Numbered from the stretch's first letter, positions 1-8,400 are shown. The stretch is 33,427 nt of DNA from Fimenecus sp051881395 (GCA_051881395.1 JBJEPU010000169.1:1-33427); one strand, 5' to 3'. A program made the numbers and translations. Notes: generated from the sequence alone by a model not told the origin.

Positions 1-2
1 TT

Positions 3-1112
3 TGCCTGCCGCTGTTCTCAGCGGGGCTGTATATTACCGAACGCGCGTTTTGCGAAAAGCGCACCGTCTCTTTGCGCGAGTGGCTTTTGTTGGGCGTGCT
101 CGGCGGTTTGGTCTTTTGGATGAAATTCAATTTGGTCGGCTTTTTTGTGGGGCTTGCGCTCGTGCCGCTTTGGAAAACCCTGCGGCAAGACGGCGTCAAA
201 GCGCTTTTAAAATCCTTGCTTTGCATTTTGACGGGCGTGTTGCTTCCGACCATACCCGTGCTTGTATATTTCGGCTCTGTCGGCGCGTTTCGTGCCCTTT
301 GGGAAGCCTATTTCTACAACAATTTGTTTGTATATGCCGACCGCGGCGACGAGGCTTTCACCGCGGCGGCGTTTATGAAACGGTTGTTTTCGCGTATTGG
401 GCGCAATGTGTCGAAAAATGTGCTGTTTGCCGTGCCGGGATTTGCGGCGGTGCTTTGGTATACCGCAACTGCCGAAAAGGGCAGACGCGCCCATTTACTG
501 CTGTGCGCGCTGTTTACGGTGCTGTTTGTCTATTCGGGCGATGTGGCTTATCCGTATTACAGCCTTGTTTTTGCCGTATTTTCCGTGTTTGCCGCGGCGG
601 CGCTCGGCAAATGTGCCGACCGCGTGTTTGCAAAGCCGACGAAGTGGTGGCTTACCGTCTCTGTGGCGGTCATATCGCTGTGCTGTGCGGGTTTGCTTGC
701 TTTCTGCACGAGCGACAATGTATATTTGATGCAATATTCCAAAGACGATTTGCCGCAGTATCGGTTTGCAAGAATCATCAACAGCATAGAAAATCCCACC
801 TTGTTAAACTACGGCTTTTTGGACGGCGGCTTTTACACAACCACGGGCATTGTGCCCGACAACCGCTATTTCTGTCGGTTGAATATCCCGCTGTCAGAGA
901 TGTATATGGAGCAAAGTATGTCGGTGTACCGCCAAAAGACCGATTTTGTGGTTACGCGCAGTAAGCCGTTGCAAAATGAAAACTATATCTGTGTTGATAC
1001 GGCAACACTGTATTTTGAAGGAAAAGACTATACCTATTATCTGTATGCCGCTGAGCGCGTTTTGCCCGCCCTTACCGAAAACGGCGTCCTGTCCGCCACG
1101 GCACAGCCCTGA
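3..1112 (+). CDS. polytopic membrane protein, GT-C glycosyltransferase-like (5' end missing)
   Basis: The frame is open from the window edge to a TGA at 1110-1112, so at least 369 residues are present and the true start lies upstream. A TTG at 72 could be read as a start but has no convincing ribosome site, and the frame continues upstream of it. Several hydrophobic segments are visible in the first two thirds, followed by a C-terminal soluble tail of about 130 residues. The arrangement resembles GT-C fold lipid-sugar glycosyltransferases or related hypothetical multi-pass proteins of Clostridia, which would act at the membrane with polyprenyl-linked sugars. The catalytic N-terminal loop that would settle this is outside the window, so the assignment is by general appearance only. 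Confidence 0.5.
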   Translation, partial: CLPLFSAGLYITERAFCEKRTVSLREWLLLGVLGGLVFWMKFNLVGFFVGLALVPLWKTLRQDGVKALLKSLLCILTGVLLPTIPVLVYFGSVGAFRALWEAYFYNNLFVYADRGDEAFTAAAFMKRLFSRIGRNVSKNVLFAVPGFAAVLWYTATAEKGRRAHLLLCALFTVLFVYSGDVAYPYYSLVFAVFSVFAAAALGKCADRVFAKPTKWWLTVSVAVISLCCAGLLAFCTSDNVYLMQYSKDDLPQYRFARIINSIENPTLLNYGFLDGGFYTTTGIVPDNRYFCRLNIPLSEMYMEQSMSVYRQKTDFVVTRSKPLQNENYICVDTATLYFEGKDYTYYLYAAERVLPALTENGVLSATAQP

Positions 1113-1148
1113 TGCCCTTTGCCGCGATATTTCGGCGTTTGCAAATGC

Positions 1149-1316
1149 AAATTGGGATTTGTAGGGGGATTAACGGAATAGGCAAAATGCAATACGAGCG
1201 TAGGGGGCGTCGACTCGGCGCCCCGTTGTAGGGGTGGTCGACCCGGCCGCCCGTGGATTCTGATGTAATTTTATGCGGGCGTGGAAGCCCGCCACTACGC
1301 GTACAAATCCAAATTT
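1149..1316. repeat. 168-bp intergenic repeat with imperfect inverted ends and internal hairpins
   Basis: The left end (1149-1163) and the reverse complement of the right end (1302-1316) agree at 14 of 15 positions. Between them GTAGGGG occurs three times (1161, 1200, 1228). Three GC-rich hairpins are visible: a GGGGCG/CGCCCC pair around 1203-1224, a 9-bp stem with two G-U pairs around 1231-1251, and GCGGGC/GCCCGC at about 1275-1292. This looks like a non-coding interspersed repeat of the type that litters Clostridia intergenic regions. No second copy is present in this window, so mobility is inferred. Confidence 0.6.
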
Positions 1317-1321
1317 CAATG

Positions 1322-1370
1322 ATGAAAAATAACCACGGAGAAAAGCAGTTTTCGGCTTTCCTCCGTGGTT
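1322..1370 (-). terminator. intrinsic terminator of ligA
   Basis: A perfect 10-bp stem (1331-1340 with 1361-1370) continues after one mismatch into a further 5 bp (1342-1346 with 1355-1359). On the minus strand it is followed by ATTTTTCATC (1330 down to 1321). It lies 19 bp beyond the ligA stop codon. Confidence 0.8.
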
Positions 1371-1388
1371 TGCATTTTACAATATTTT

Positions 1389-3371
1389 TTATTTTATCAT
1401 TTCCTGAAATTCCGCTTCCGAAATGATGGTTACGCCTAACTGCTGTGCTTTGGTGAGCTTACTGCCTGCGTCCTCGCCTGCGAGCACAAAATCCGTCTTT
1501 TTGGAAACGGACGAAGCGGTTTTTCCCTTGAAACTTTCAATGATTTTGCTCGCTTCACTGCGCGTCATAGTGGGAAGTGTGCCCGTCAGCACAAAGGTCT
1601 TGCCCTCAAAACGGTTGTCTATGATTTCCTTTTTCGAGCGCATATTCACGCCTGCCGCGGCAAGTGCGTCAATCAATTCGCGGGATTGCGCCAACGCGAA
1701 AAACTGCACAACGCTGTCCGCCATCACTTCGCCGAACCCGTCAATCGCAAGAATATCCTCACGCGGGGCGGTTTTCAGCGCGTCCATGGTCAAAAAATGC
1801 TCTGCGAGAAGCGCCGCCGCCTTTTGCCCGATGTGGCGAATGCCGAGCGCAAACACCAATTTGCCCAAATCGTTTTCTTTGGATTTTTCTACCGCGTTTC
1901 GCAGATTTTCGGCGCTCTTTTCTCCCATTCTGTCCAGTGCGGCGATTTTTTCGTAGTCCAAATTGTAAATGTCCGCGGCATTTCGGAGCATGCCTTTTTC
2001 TACCAATACCTCTAAAACCGCTTCCCCTAAGCCTTCAATATCCATTGCGTCTCGACTGCAAAAATGAATGAGCATCCGCAAAAGCTGTGCGGGGCAGTCG
2101 GGGTTGGTACAGCGGATTGCCGCCTCGTCTTGTTCGCGTACGACGGGCGCGCCGCAAGACGGACAGATTCTCGGCATTTCGTAAAGCGGTGCACCGTCCT
2201 GATGCTTGCTTACAGACAACACCTCAGGAATAATATCGCCTGCTTTGCGAATAACCACTGCGTCACCGATAGAAATGTTCTTTTCCCGAATAAAATCCTC
2301 GTTGTGGAGCGTCGCGCGACTGACAGTTGTACCCGCAAGCAAAACGGGCTCGAAAACCGCGGTCGGGGTGAGCACGCCCGTGCGCCCGACATTGATTTCA
2401 ATGTCCAACAGCGTGGTTTCTTTCTCTTCGGGCGGGTATTTAAAGGCGATGGCCCACTTCGGGTATTTTGCTGTACTGCCTAAGGTTTCGCGCGCGGCAA
2501 AATCGTCCACCTTAATCACCGCGCCGTCAATATCAAAGGAGAGGGTATAGCGAATGTCGCCGATGCGGCGAATTTCCGCGAGGGCTTCGTCAATATTGTT
2601 GCACGGCGTGTAAAACGGAATGGTTTTAAAGCCGAGCGTTTTTAAATAATCCAAGGATTCCTTGTGTCCGTGCAAGGTTTTTCCCTCAATACGCTGAATG
2701 TTGAATACGAAAATATCCAACTTCCGTTTGGCGGTGATTTTCGGATTTTTCTGTCGCAAAGAGCCTGCCGCCGCATTGCGCGGATTTTTAAACGGCTTTT
2801 CCTCGTTTAATTCCTGTTCTTTTACAATTTCTAAAAAGGTATCACGGGGCATATAGACCTCACCGCGCACCTCCAAAAACGGCAAATCGGTGTTGATGTG
2901 CAACGGAATACTGCGTACGGTGCGCAAATTGGCGGTAATATCCTCGCCCGTTACACCGTCGCCGCGCGTACTGCCGCGGGTAAATACGCCGTTTTCATAT
3001 TCCAAAGAAACCGAAAGCCCGTCAATTTTCGGCTCGACAACATATTGCACCGCGCCGATGCCGCCTTTGACGCGCGCATCAAAATCACGGATTTCCCCTT
3101 CGGAAAATGCGTCCTGCAAGCTCTCCATTTTCACGGGGTGTGCCACCGGCGAAAAAGCATTGTCCGCCTCGCCTCCGACGCGGTGGGTAGGGGAGTCTGC
3201 CGTAAGCAGTTCGGGGTAATCTTCTTCAATCCCCTGCAATTCGCGCATCAGCATATCGTATTCATAATCCGAAATATCGTTTTCATTTTCCACATAATAG
3301 CGGTAAATGTGGTGGTTCAGTTCTTGGCGTAAACTTTCGGCGCGTGCCTTTGCCGTTTCAAAATCCAACAT
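1389..3371 (-). CDS. ligA: NAD-dependent DNA ligase LigA
   Basis: This enzyme seals nicks in replication and repair using NAD+ as adenylate donor. The 660-residue product has the usual family length and domain order: N-terminal Ia domain, adenylation domain with the KIDG motif (nucleophile Lys115, the same number as in E. coli LigA), OB fold, a four-cysteine zinc finger (Cys403, Cys406, Cys421, Cys426), helix-hairpin-helix repeats and a C-terminal BRCT domain from about residue 583. I chose the ATG at 3369-3371 because GGAGG sits 6 nt upstream. The frame stays open 23 more codons to 3440, but that extension is not ligase-like and would cover the promoter. The gene stands alone and is divergent from dacF. 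Confidence 0.97.
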   Translation of the reverse strand: MLDFETAKARAESLRQELNHHIYRYYVENENDISDYEYDMLMRELQGIEEDYPELLTADSPTHRVGGEADNAFSPVAHPVKMESLQDAFSEGEIRDFDARVKGGIGAVQYVVEPKIDGLSVSLEYENGVFTRGSTRGDGVTGEDITANLRTVRSIPLHINTDLPFLEVRGEVYMPRDTFLEIVKEQELNEEKPFKNPRNAAAGSLRQKNPKITAKRKLDIFVFNIQRIEGKTLHGHKESLDYLKTLGFKTIPFYTPCNNIDEALAEIRRIGDIRYTLSFDIDGAVIKVDDFAARETLGSTAKYPKWAIAFKYPPEEKETTLLDIEINVGRTGVLTPTAVFEPVLLAGTTVSRATLHNEDFIREKNISIGDAVVIRKAGDIIPEVLSVSKHQDGAPLYEMPRICPSCGAPVVREQDEAAIRCTNPDCPAQLLRMLIHFCSRDAMDIEGLGEAVLEVLVEKGMLRNAADIYNLDYEKIAALDRMGEKSAENLRNAVEKSKENDLGKLVFALGIRHIGQKAAALLAEHFLTMDALKTAPREDILAIDGFGEVMADSVVQFFALAQSRELIDALAAAGVNMRSKKEIIDNRFEGKTFVLTGTLPTMTRSEASKIIESFKGKTASSVSKKTDFVLAGEDAGSKLTKAQQLGVTIISEAEFQEMIK

Positions 3372-3399
3372 AATGTGCCTCCGAGTGCATTCTTTTTCT

Positions 3400-3427
3400 A
3401 TTGTACCATAAAAATTCATTTTTACAA
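3400..3427 (-). promoter_or_regulatory. ligA promoter
   Basis: On the minus strand, TTGTAA (3427-3422) and TACAAT (3405-3400) are separated by 16 bp. The -10 box ends about 28 bp upstream of the chosen ligA start codon. Confidence 0.55.
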
Positions 3428-3450
3428 TCCCTGACTGCATATAGAAAGAG

Positions 3451-3728
3451 TAAGGCGAGAAGAGCCGAACCCGATATGGTTTAAAACGGTATATTTCCGT
3501 TTGAACTGCGTTAAAAATCTCGCCATACGGCAGTATGGCATCGATTTTATGCCTTGTTCATACGAAAATCTACTCGTTTTAAACTGCTCTGCACCGAAAA
3601 CAACGAGAGTGCGGACGGATTTTTGCTTTTGAAGCGGCAGTCGGGCTGACGCCCGACAACGGTGAAAAAGTGAAAAGCCGCCGCAATATCCGGTTTTCGG
3701 CATATTGTGTTCGACGCTTCTCGCCTTA
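3451..3728. mobile_element. MITE-like element with terminal inverted repeats
   Basis: TAAGGCGAGAAG at 3451-3462 is repeated as its exact reverse complement at 3717-3728. The similarity runs inward for another 12 positions with 4 mismatches, giving ends of roughly 24 bp. The outermost TA on each side could be a target duplication, as in IS630/mariner-type insertions. No credible protein is encoded. The interior holds small hairpins, for example GTCGGGC/GCCCGAC around 3637-3655 and CCATAC/GTATGG around 3522-3540. It fills the ligA/dacF divergent intergenic region and its right end abuts the dacF ribosome site. Whether it is mobile is inferred from structure alone. Confidence 0.6.
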
Positions 3729-3745
3729 GGAAAGGGGTAATTTTT

Positions 3746-4900
3746 ATGAAAAAAATACTATCGTTTTTTTTAAGCGTGTTATTACTTGTGTTGTGCGTTT
3801 TGCCGTGCGCCGCCGCCGAGGAACTGCCGCCGATGCAGGTGGAAATCTCGGCAAAAGCGGCGATTTTGGTCGATGCCGACAGCGGAAAAGTCTTTATGGC
3901 GCAAAACGCGCACGACAAACTGTACCCCGCTTCCGTCACCAAAATTATGACGCTTTTGTTGGTGGTAGAGGCGATTGACGAGGGGAGAATTTCGTTGAAT
4001 GATACCGTGACCGCCAGCCGCGAGGCGTGCGAAAAGGGTGGCTCACAGATATGGCTTGAAGAGGGCGAGCAAATGACGGTAGATGAACTGTTAAAAGCCG
4101 CCGCGGTGGCAAGCGCCAATGACGCCTGTGAAGCGCTGGCAGAATATGTGGCAGGGAGCAGTACGGCATTTGTGAAAATGATGAACGAGCGTGCCCAAGA
4201 ACTCGGTATGCACGATACAACCTTTGAGAACTGTACGGGGCTCGACGATACCGCGGAAAACCACAAAACCAGCGCGTACGATATTGCGTTGATGTCCCGC
4301 GAACTGTTAAAGCACCAGCGCATTGTGCAATATACCACCATTTGGATGGACAGCTTGCGCGACGGCAAAACGGAGCTGACCAACACCAACAAGTTGGTGC
4401 GGTTTTATGAAGGCGCTACGGGCTTAAAAACCGGCACAACATCAAAAGCAGGGTGCTGTGTGGCGGCAAGCGCCGAACGCGACGGCTTGCATTTGATTGC
4501 TGTGGTATTGGGGAGTGAAACAAGTGACGCGCGCTTTAACAGCGCAAGGGCGATGCTCGATTGGGGCTTTGCAAATTACGAAAGCGTGGAGTTGACGGTG
4601 GACAGTACGCAAATCCCCGCCGTCTCGGTTTTGCACGGAATGACCGATTGTATTCAGCCGCAAATTCCCGAAACGAAAAAAGTTGTGTTGGAAAAAGGCA
4701 AGAAATCCGCCGTGACGCAGGAAATCGACCTTGCCGCCTCGGTCGAAGCGCCCGTCGAAGCGGGGCAGTTGCTTGGGCGCGTCATTTTTAAGTCGGCGGG
4801 CGAAACGGTCTGCACCTACGATTTGACCAATGAAACCGCTGTGGAACGGTTGACATTTGCCGAGGCGTTTCGCCGTATTTTGTGCATTTTGTGCCAATAA
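3746..4900 (+). CDS. dacF: D-alanyl-D-alanine carboxypeptidase (DacF/PBP5 type)
   Basis: This is a secreted, membrane-associated penicillin-binding protein that removes the terminal D-Ala from peptidoglycan pentapeptides (peptidase family S11). The 384-residue product starts with a signal peptide (MKK followed by a long hydrophobic stretch, cleavage likely after the Ala-rich segment near residue 23). All three active-site motifs are present: SVTK with nucleophile Ser63 and Lys66, SAN at 123-125, and KTG at 228-230. A PBP5-type C-terminal domain follows, and the last 20 residues form a probable amphipathic helix suited to membrane attachment. The ATG at 3746 is preceded by GGAAAGGGG; an in-frame codon at 3707 lies inside the upstream repeat element and is rejected. 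Confidence 0.93.
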   Translation: MKKILSFFLSVLLLVLCVLPCAAAEELPPMQVEISAKAAILVDADSGKVFMAQNAHDKLYPASVTKIMTLLLVVEAIDEGRISLNDTVTASREACEKGGSQIWLEEGEQMTVDELLKAAAVASANDACEALAEYVAGSSTAFVKMMNERAQELGMHDTTFENCTGLDDTAENHKTSAYDIALMSRELLKHQRIVQYTTIWMDSLRDGKTELTNTNKLVRFYEGATGLKTGTTSKAGCCVAASAERDGLHLIAVVLGSETSDARFNSARAMLDWGFANYESVELTVDSTQIPAVSVLHGMTDCIQPQIPETKKVVLEKGKKSAVTQEIDLAASVEAPVEAGQLLGRVIFKSAGETVCTYDLTNETAVERLTFAEAFRRILCILCQ

Positions 4901-4955
4901 TGCAACGGATTGCAAATTTTAACAGATATTTTTCAAAAAAATTCACAATTTCGTA

Positions 4956-4984
4956 TTGAAAAGCGGCGGGATTTAAGGTAGAAT
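4956..4984 (+). promoter_or_regulatory. pgi promoter
   Basis: TTGAAA (4956-4961) and TAGAAT (4979-4984) each match 5 of 6 consensus bases and are separated by 17 bp. The start of pgi lies 71 bp further on. Confidence 0.6.
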
Positions 4985-5055
4985 AAATGCAACATAGAAA
5001 AGATGTTAAATGAAGCCGCGCGGTGCGGCAAAACCAAAGGGGTAAATTTTTACAA

Positions 5056-6396
5056 ATGGCACTTAGACTGAACACCAAGTATTTGAATGGTTTTATTTCC
5101 GACAGCGACTATGCCGCCATTGCAGACGAAGTCAAAGCGGCGCATCAAAAGTTGATTTCCAAAACGGGCGAGGGCAGTGATTTCCTCGGCTGGGTCGATT
5201 TGCCGGTGGATTACGATAAAGAAGAATTTGCACGCATCGAAAAAGCGGCGGCGAAAATCCGCAAGGATTCCGAGGTATTGGTTGTCATCGGTATCGGCGG
5301 CAGTTATCTCGGCGCGCGTGCGGCAATCGAATTCTGCAAATCTCAAAACTACAATTTGCTTTGCAAGGACACCCCGCAAATCTTTTTCAGCGGGAACTCT
5401 ATAAGCTCCGCGGCGCTCAATGAAATTGTGGCGCTTTGCGAAGGCAAGGACTTTTCGGTGAATGTGATTTCCAAATCGGGCACAACCACGGAGCCGGCGG
5501 TTTCGTTCCGTATTTTCCGCGAATTGTTGGAAAAGAAATACGGCAAAGAGGAAGCCGCAAAGCGGATTTATGTCACCACCGACCGTGCAAAAGGGACTTT
5601 AAAAGAACTTTCCGATGAGGAAGGCTATGAAACCTTTGTTGTGCCGGACGATGTCGGCGGCAGATATTCTGTGCTGACCGCAGTCGGTTTGTTGCCGATT
5701 GCCGCGGCAGGCATTGACATTGCCGCGATGATGCAGGGCGCGGCGGATGCGAGAGCCGATTATTCCAAAGATGATTTGACTGAAAACGATTGCTGTAAAT
5801 ATGCGGCTATCCGCAATATTTTGTACCGCAAAGGCAAGACAGTCGAAATGATGGTTGCCTATGAACCCGATTACACGATGATGAACGAATGGTTCAAACA
5901 GCTGTTCGGCGAGTCCGAGGGCAAATGCGGCAAGGGCTTGTTCCCCGCAAGCGCGGTGTTCTCCACCGATTTACATTCGATGGGGCAGTATATTCAAGAG
6001 GGCGAGCGCGTTCTGTTTGAAACCGCCGTTGTTTTTGACAAGCCCAAAACCGAAGTCACCATCGGTACGGATGAAAAGAACGCCGACGGGTTGAATTTCT
6101 TGGCGGGCAAAACCATGGCATATGTCAACCGCAAAGCGTTTGAGGGTACGGTGCTCGCCCATGTGGACGGCGGCGTGCCGAATGTGGTGCTGGAAGTCCC
6201 CGAAATGGACGCTTACAACTTCGGCTATCTTGTGTATTTCTTGGAAACGGCTTGCGCGGTTTCGGGCTATACCTTGGGTGTCAATCCCTTTAACCAACCG
6301 GGTGTGGAAAGCTACAAACGCAATATGTTTGCGCTGTTGGGTAAGCCCGGCTATGAAGAAATGACCAAGGCACTTGAACAAAGACTCGGTCTGTAA
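5056..6396 (+). CDS. pgi: glucose-6-phosphate isomerase
   Basis: This enzyme interconverts glucose 6-phosphate and fructose 6-phosphate in glycolysis and gluconeogenesis. The 446-residue length matches the Firmicutes form of Pgi, shorter than the proteobacterial enzyme. The sugar-phosphate isomerase (SIS) fold is indicated by the IGIGGSYLGARA stretch near residue 78 and the phosphate-binding SKSGTTTEP motif near residue 145. The start at 5056 follows AAAGGGG at 5037-5043; an ATG-like start at 5023 would add 11 residues not seen in the family and would contain this ribosome site. It has its own predicted promoter. Confidence 0.97.
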   Translation: MALRLNTKYLNGFISDSDYAAIADEVKAAHQKLISKTGEGSDFLGWVDLPVDYDKEEFARIEKAAAKIRKDSEVLVVIGIGGSYLGARAAIEFCKSQNYNLLCKDTPQIFFSGNSISSAALNEIVALCEGKDFSVNVISKSGTTTEPAVSFRIFRELLEKKYGKEEAAKRIYVTTDRAKGTLKELSDEEGYETFVVPDDVGGRYSVLTAVGLLPIAAAGIDIAAMMQGAADARADYSKDDLTENDCCKYAAIRNILYRKGKTVEMMVAYEPDYTMMNEWFKQLFGESEGKCGKGLFPASAVFSTDLHSMGQYIQEGERVLFETAVVFDKPKTEVTIGTDEKNADGLNFLAGKTMAYVNRKAFEGTVLAHVDGGVPNVVLEVPEMDAYNFGYLVYFLETACAVSGYTLGVNPFNQPGVESYKRNMFALLGKPGYEEMTKALEQRLGL

Positions 6397-6453
6397 TCCC
6401 TTTCGTTTTATCCCGCAGGGGCGGTTATAATACATATTCAGGAGGAGACTACG

Positions 6454-6873
6454 ATGGTATCTCTTATTATCGGCCACAAAGGCTCGGGCAAAACAAAACT
6501 GCTGGTTGACAAGGTTAACGCGGCAATCGAAAAATCCAACGGCAATGTCATTTGCGTGGAAAAGGAAACTAAGCTGACATATGATGTAAGCTACCGCGCA
6601 CGCTTGGTGGCGACCGATAGCTTTTCGGTTTCCGGCTTTGATGCGTTTTACGGCTTTTTAAGCGGGCTTTGCGCCGGTGACCACGATATTACCGATATTT
6701 TTGTGGATGCGACTTTCCGCATCGGCGGCAGAGATTATGAGGCGCTTGCCGACTTCCTCAAAAAGGTTGACGAGCTTGGGAAGATGACCGATACCGCATT
6801 TACATTCACGGTTTCGACCGACCTCGAGAATTTGCCCGAGAGAATGTTTGCGTATTGCGAAAAAATCAACTGA
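6454..6873 (+). CDS. small P-loop NTPase-like protein, unknown function
   Basis: The 139-residue product begins almost at once with a Walker A motif, GHKGSGKT (residues 7-14). A Walker B-like stretch of hydrophobic residues ending in Asp (DIFVDA) lies near residue 84. No other domain is recognisable, so it is a minimal single-domain P-loop protein, far smaller than AAA or ABC ATPases. An excellent ribosome site (AGGAGGAG) precedes the ATG, and TATAAT at 6426-6431 hints at a separate promoter, although no good -35 box is visible. It is followed by a strong terminator, so it is either a single-gene unit or the tail of the pgi unit. The cellular role is not known to me. Confidence 0.75.
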   Translation: MVSLIIGHKGSGKTKLLVDKVNAAIEKSNGNVICVEKETKLTYDVSYRARLVATDSFSVSGFDAFYGFLSGLCAGDHDITDIFVDATFRIGGRDYEALADFLKKVDELGKMTDTAFTFTVSTDLENLPERMFAYCEKIN

Positions 6874-6886
6874 TTGCCATTCTCAC

Positions 6887-6920
6887 AAAGCCGTTGTGAT
6901 GTCACAGCGGCTTTCTTTTT
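6887..6920 (+). terminator. intrinsic terminator after the P-loop gene
   Basis: A 12-bp stem (6887-6898 with 6903-6914, one G-U pair) with a 4-nt loop is followed by CTTTTT. It ends only 18 bp before the next start codon, so the lipoprotein gene downstream must depend on read-through or on a promoter overlapping this hairpin. Confidence 0.85.
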
Positions 6921-6938
6921 ATGAGAGGAAGAAAGCGT

Positions 6939-7799
6939 ATGAAGCGTATTCTCTGTATCGTTTTGTGCCTCTGTCTGTTTGTGCCGTTTGTCGGCTGTGA
7001 AGTAAAGGGCGCGGACAAGGCATTTTACGATATCCCGTTTACAAGCAAAACCACGGCGCTTGTCCCCCTTGCAGAAGCCGAGCAAACCTTTCAAAACGAA
7101 TATTACGTTTTTACTTCGACAAGCGAATTGGAAAAAGGTGTCGATACGCTTGCGCAGGCGTTTGATGTTTTCGCGGTTGCCGATGGGGAAACGCAGTCCT
7201 TTTTGTCTTTGACCGAGTCATATACATCGGACTTTTTTAAAGAAAACGTCCTGCTGTTCGTCAAACGGTATCATTCGACCGAAGCGGTTTTACAACTGCA
7301 ATCGCTGGACGCGGTCAACAATGCGTTTCAAATTCACGCGACGCTCGAAAGCGGCGCGCCGGCAACCTTTGTGTACCGCGTATATTTGCTGGCGTTCGAT
7401 AAACAATATCTCCTGTCAGGGGACGCTTCGGTCGATGTGGAAACCGTATCTGTCGAACCGCAGACAGCCTCTGATTTGGAATCGTTGACGGTTGCGGTCG
7501 GGGAACGCTATAAGACCGTGGAGGACACCGCGGCGGCGGACGCTTTGATTGCACAAATTCGGGGTATGCAGTTCACACCGTCTGCGTATGACCCGGATAC
7601 CCATACGCACGCGGCGGGCGATGTCACGGTGGTCGGGCGCGGCTTTTACGCGGTGTTTACGGACGATTATATTGCCGTCGGCAACGCGGTGTATGCCCCC
7701 GACAGTGCGGCAAAGCAAGCGGTGCTGGACGCGTACCAAACCCTGCCCGGCGCGATAAAAACGGTGAGCACCGTAACAGAAAGCGCAGAAGGCGAATAA
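6939..7799 (+). CDS. predicted lipoprotein, unknown function
   Basis: The 286-residue product starts with MKR, a hydrophobic signal segment and a lipobox-like FVGC with the candidate lipidated cysteine at residue 20, predicting export and anchoring to the outer face of the membrane. Two additional cysteines lie within the signal segment. The mature part (about 266 residues) shows no motif I can name. A stretch around residues 75-140 faintly recalls PrcB-type protease-accessory domains, which I do not regard as evidence. The ATG at 6939 was chosen over 6921 because the GAGAGGAAG ribosome site lies between them. No clear terminator follows. Confidence 0.75.
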   Translation: MKRILCIVLCLCLFVPFVGCEVKGADKAFYDIPFTSKTTALVPLAEAEQTFQNEYYVFTSTSELEKGVDTLAQAFDVFAVADGETQSFLSLTESYTSDFFKENVLLFVKRYHSTEAVLQLQSLDAVNNAFQIHATLESGAPATFVYRVYLLAFDKQYLLSGDASVDVETVSVEPQTASDLESLTVAVGERYKTVEDTAAADALIAQIRGMQFTPSAYDPDTHTHAAGDVTVVGRGFYAVFTDDYIAVGNAVYAPDSAAKQAVLDAYQTLPGAIKTVSTVTESAEGE

Positions 7800-7833
7800 T
7801 TTCGAAAAAACACGCACCCCTGAAAAGTTTTTG

Positions 7834-7862
7834 TTGACAAAACCGTATTGACCCATTATAAT
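7834..7862 (+). promoter_or_regulatory. consensus promoter of yceD-rpmF
   Basis: TTGACA (7834-7839) and TATAAT (7857-7862) are both perfect sigma-A consensus hexamers with the ideal 17-bp spacer. The start codon of the yceD-like gene lies 28 bp downstream. The strength fits expression of a ribosomal protein. Confidence 0.92.
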
Positions 7863-7890
7863 ATTCTTTGCGTTAGTTTAGAGGTATGTT

Positions 7891-8376
7891 ATGTTTATTG
7901 AATTAGAGCCTGTTTTTAACAACATCGGTTCCAAAAAAATGTTCGAGTATTCGTTCGTTTTGGAGGATTGTGAAATCCGCGAGCCTGCAAAGGCGAAAGG
8001 GGTTGTTGAAAACCGCGCGGGGGTAGTTACCTTAACTGCCGATACGGTTTTGGAATACCAAACCGTTTGTGACCGTTGCTTAAAACCGCTTACCCGTACT
8101 GTGCAAAAGCAATTTGTGCACACGCTCGTCTCCACCCTCAATGATGAGGACAATGACGATTTCATTTTGGTCGAGGATATGCACTTCGATTTAGATGAAC
8201 TTCTGCGAGAGGACATTTTGCTGCATATTCCGACGAAGGAGCTGTGTAAGCCCGATTGTAAAGGGCTTTGCCCGATGTGCGGGGCGGATTTAAATGTAAC
8301 AACCTGTTCCTGTAAGCCGCCTGTTGACCCGCGCCTTGCGGTGTTGCAGTCGCTGCTTGACGACGAAGAACCGTAA
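7891..8376 (+). CDS. yceD: YceD/DUF177 family protein
   Basis: The 161-residue product belongs to the DUF177 (YceD) family, found directly upstream of rpmF across bacteria and linked in the literature to 23S rRNA processing or ribosome assembly. It carries the family cysteine pattern: CDRC in the middle, then a C-terminal group (CKPDCKGLCPMCG and a CSC) that probably binds zinc. The C-terminal tail is acidic. It is expressed from the strong promoter at 7834 and lies 24 bp before rpmF, so the two genes form a transcription unit. Confidence 0.9.
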   Translation: MFIELEPVFNNIGSKKMFEYSFVLEDCEIREPAKAKGVVENRAGVVTLTADTVLEYQTVCDRCLKPLTRTVQKQFVHTLVSTLNDEDNDDFILVEDMHFDLDELLREDILLHIPTKELCKPDCKGLCPMCGADLNVTTCSCKPPVDPRLAVLQSLLDDEEP

Positions 8377-8400
8377 TTTAACATAAGGAGAGCAAAGAAA

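Noticed and set aside
2..964. 320-codon frame overlapping the first gene
   Set aside because: Its product is Cys/Arg-rich with no membrane pattern, whereas the other frame encodes a typical polytopic membrane protein.
1149..1316. CRISPR-like array
   Set aside because: GTAGGGG units are irregularly spaced and form hairpins; there are no equal-length repeats and spacers.
3372..3440. 23-residue N-terminal extension of LigA
   Set aside because: The extension is not ligase-like, covers the predicted promoter, and GGAGG sits just before the ATG at 3371.
3422..3703. 93-codon minus-strand frame inside the repeat element
   Set aside because: It spans most of the MITE-like element and is better explained as a chance frame in repetitive DNA.
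3547..4392. Long open frame antisense to dacF (281 codons)
   Set aside because: It runs across the whole active-site region of a clear D,D-carboxypeptidase and through the repeat element, with no ribosome site and no family resemblance.
4901..4920. Terminator after dacF
   Set aside because: Only a 5-bp stem (TGCAA/TTGCA) followed by AATTTT; too weak to call.
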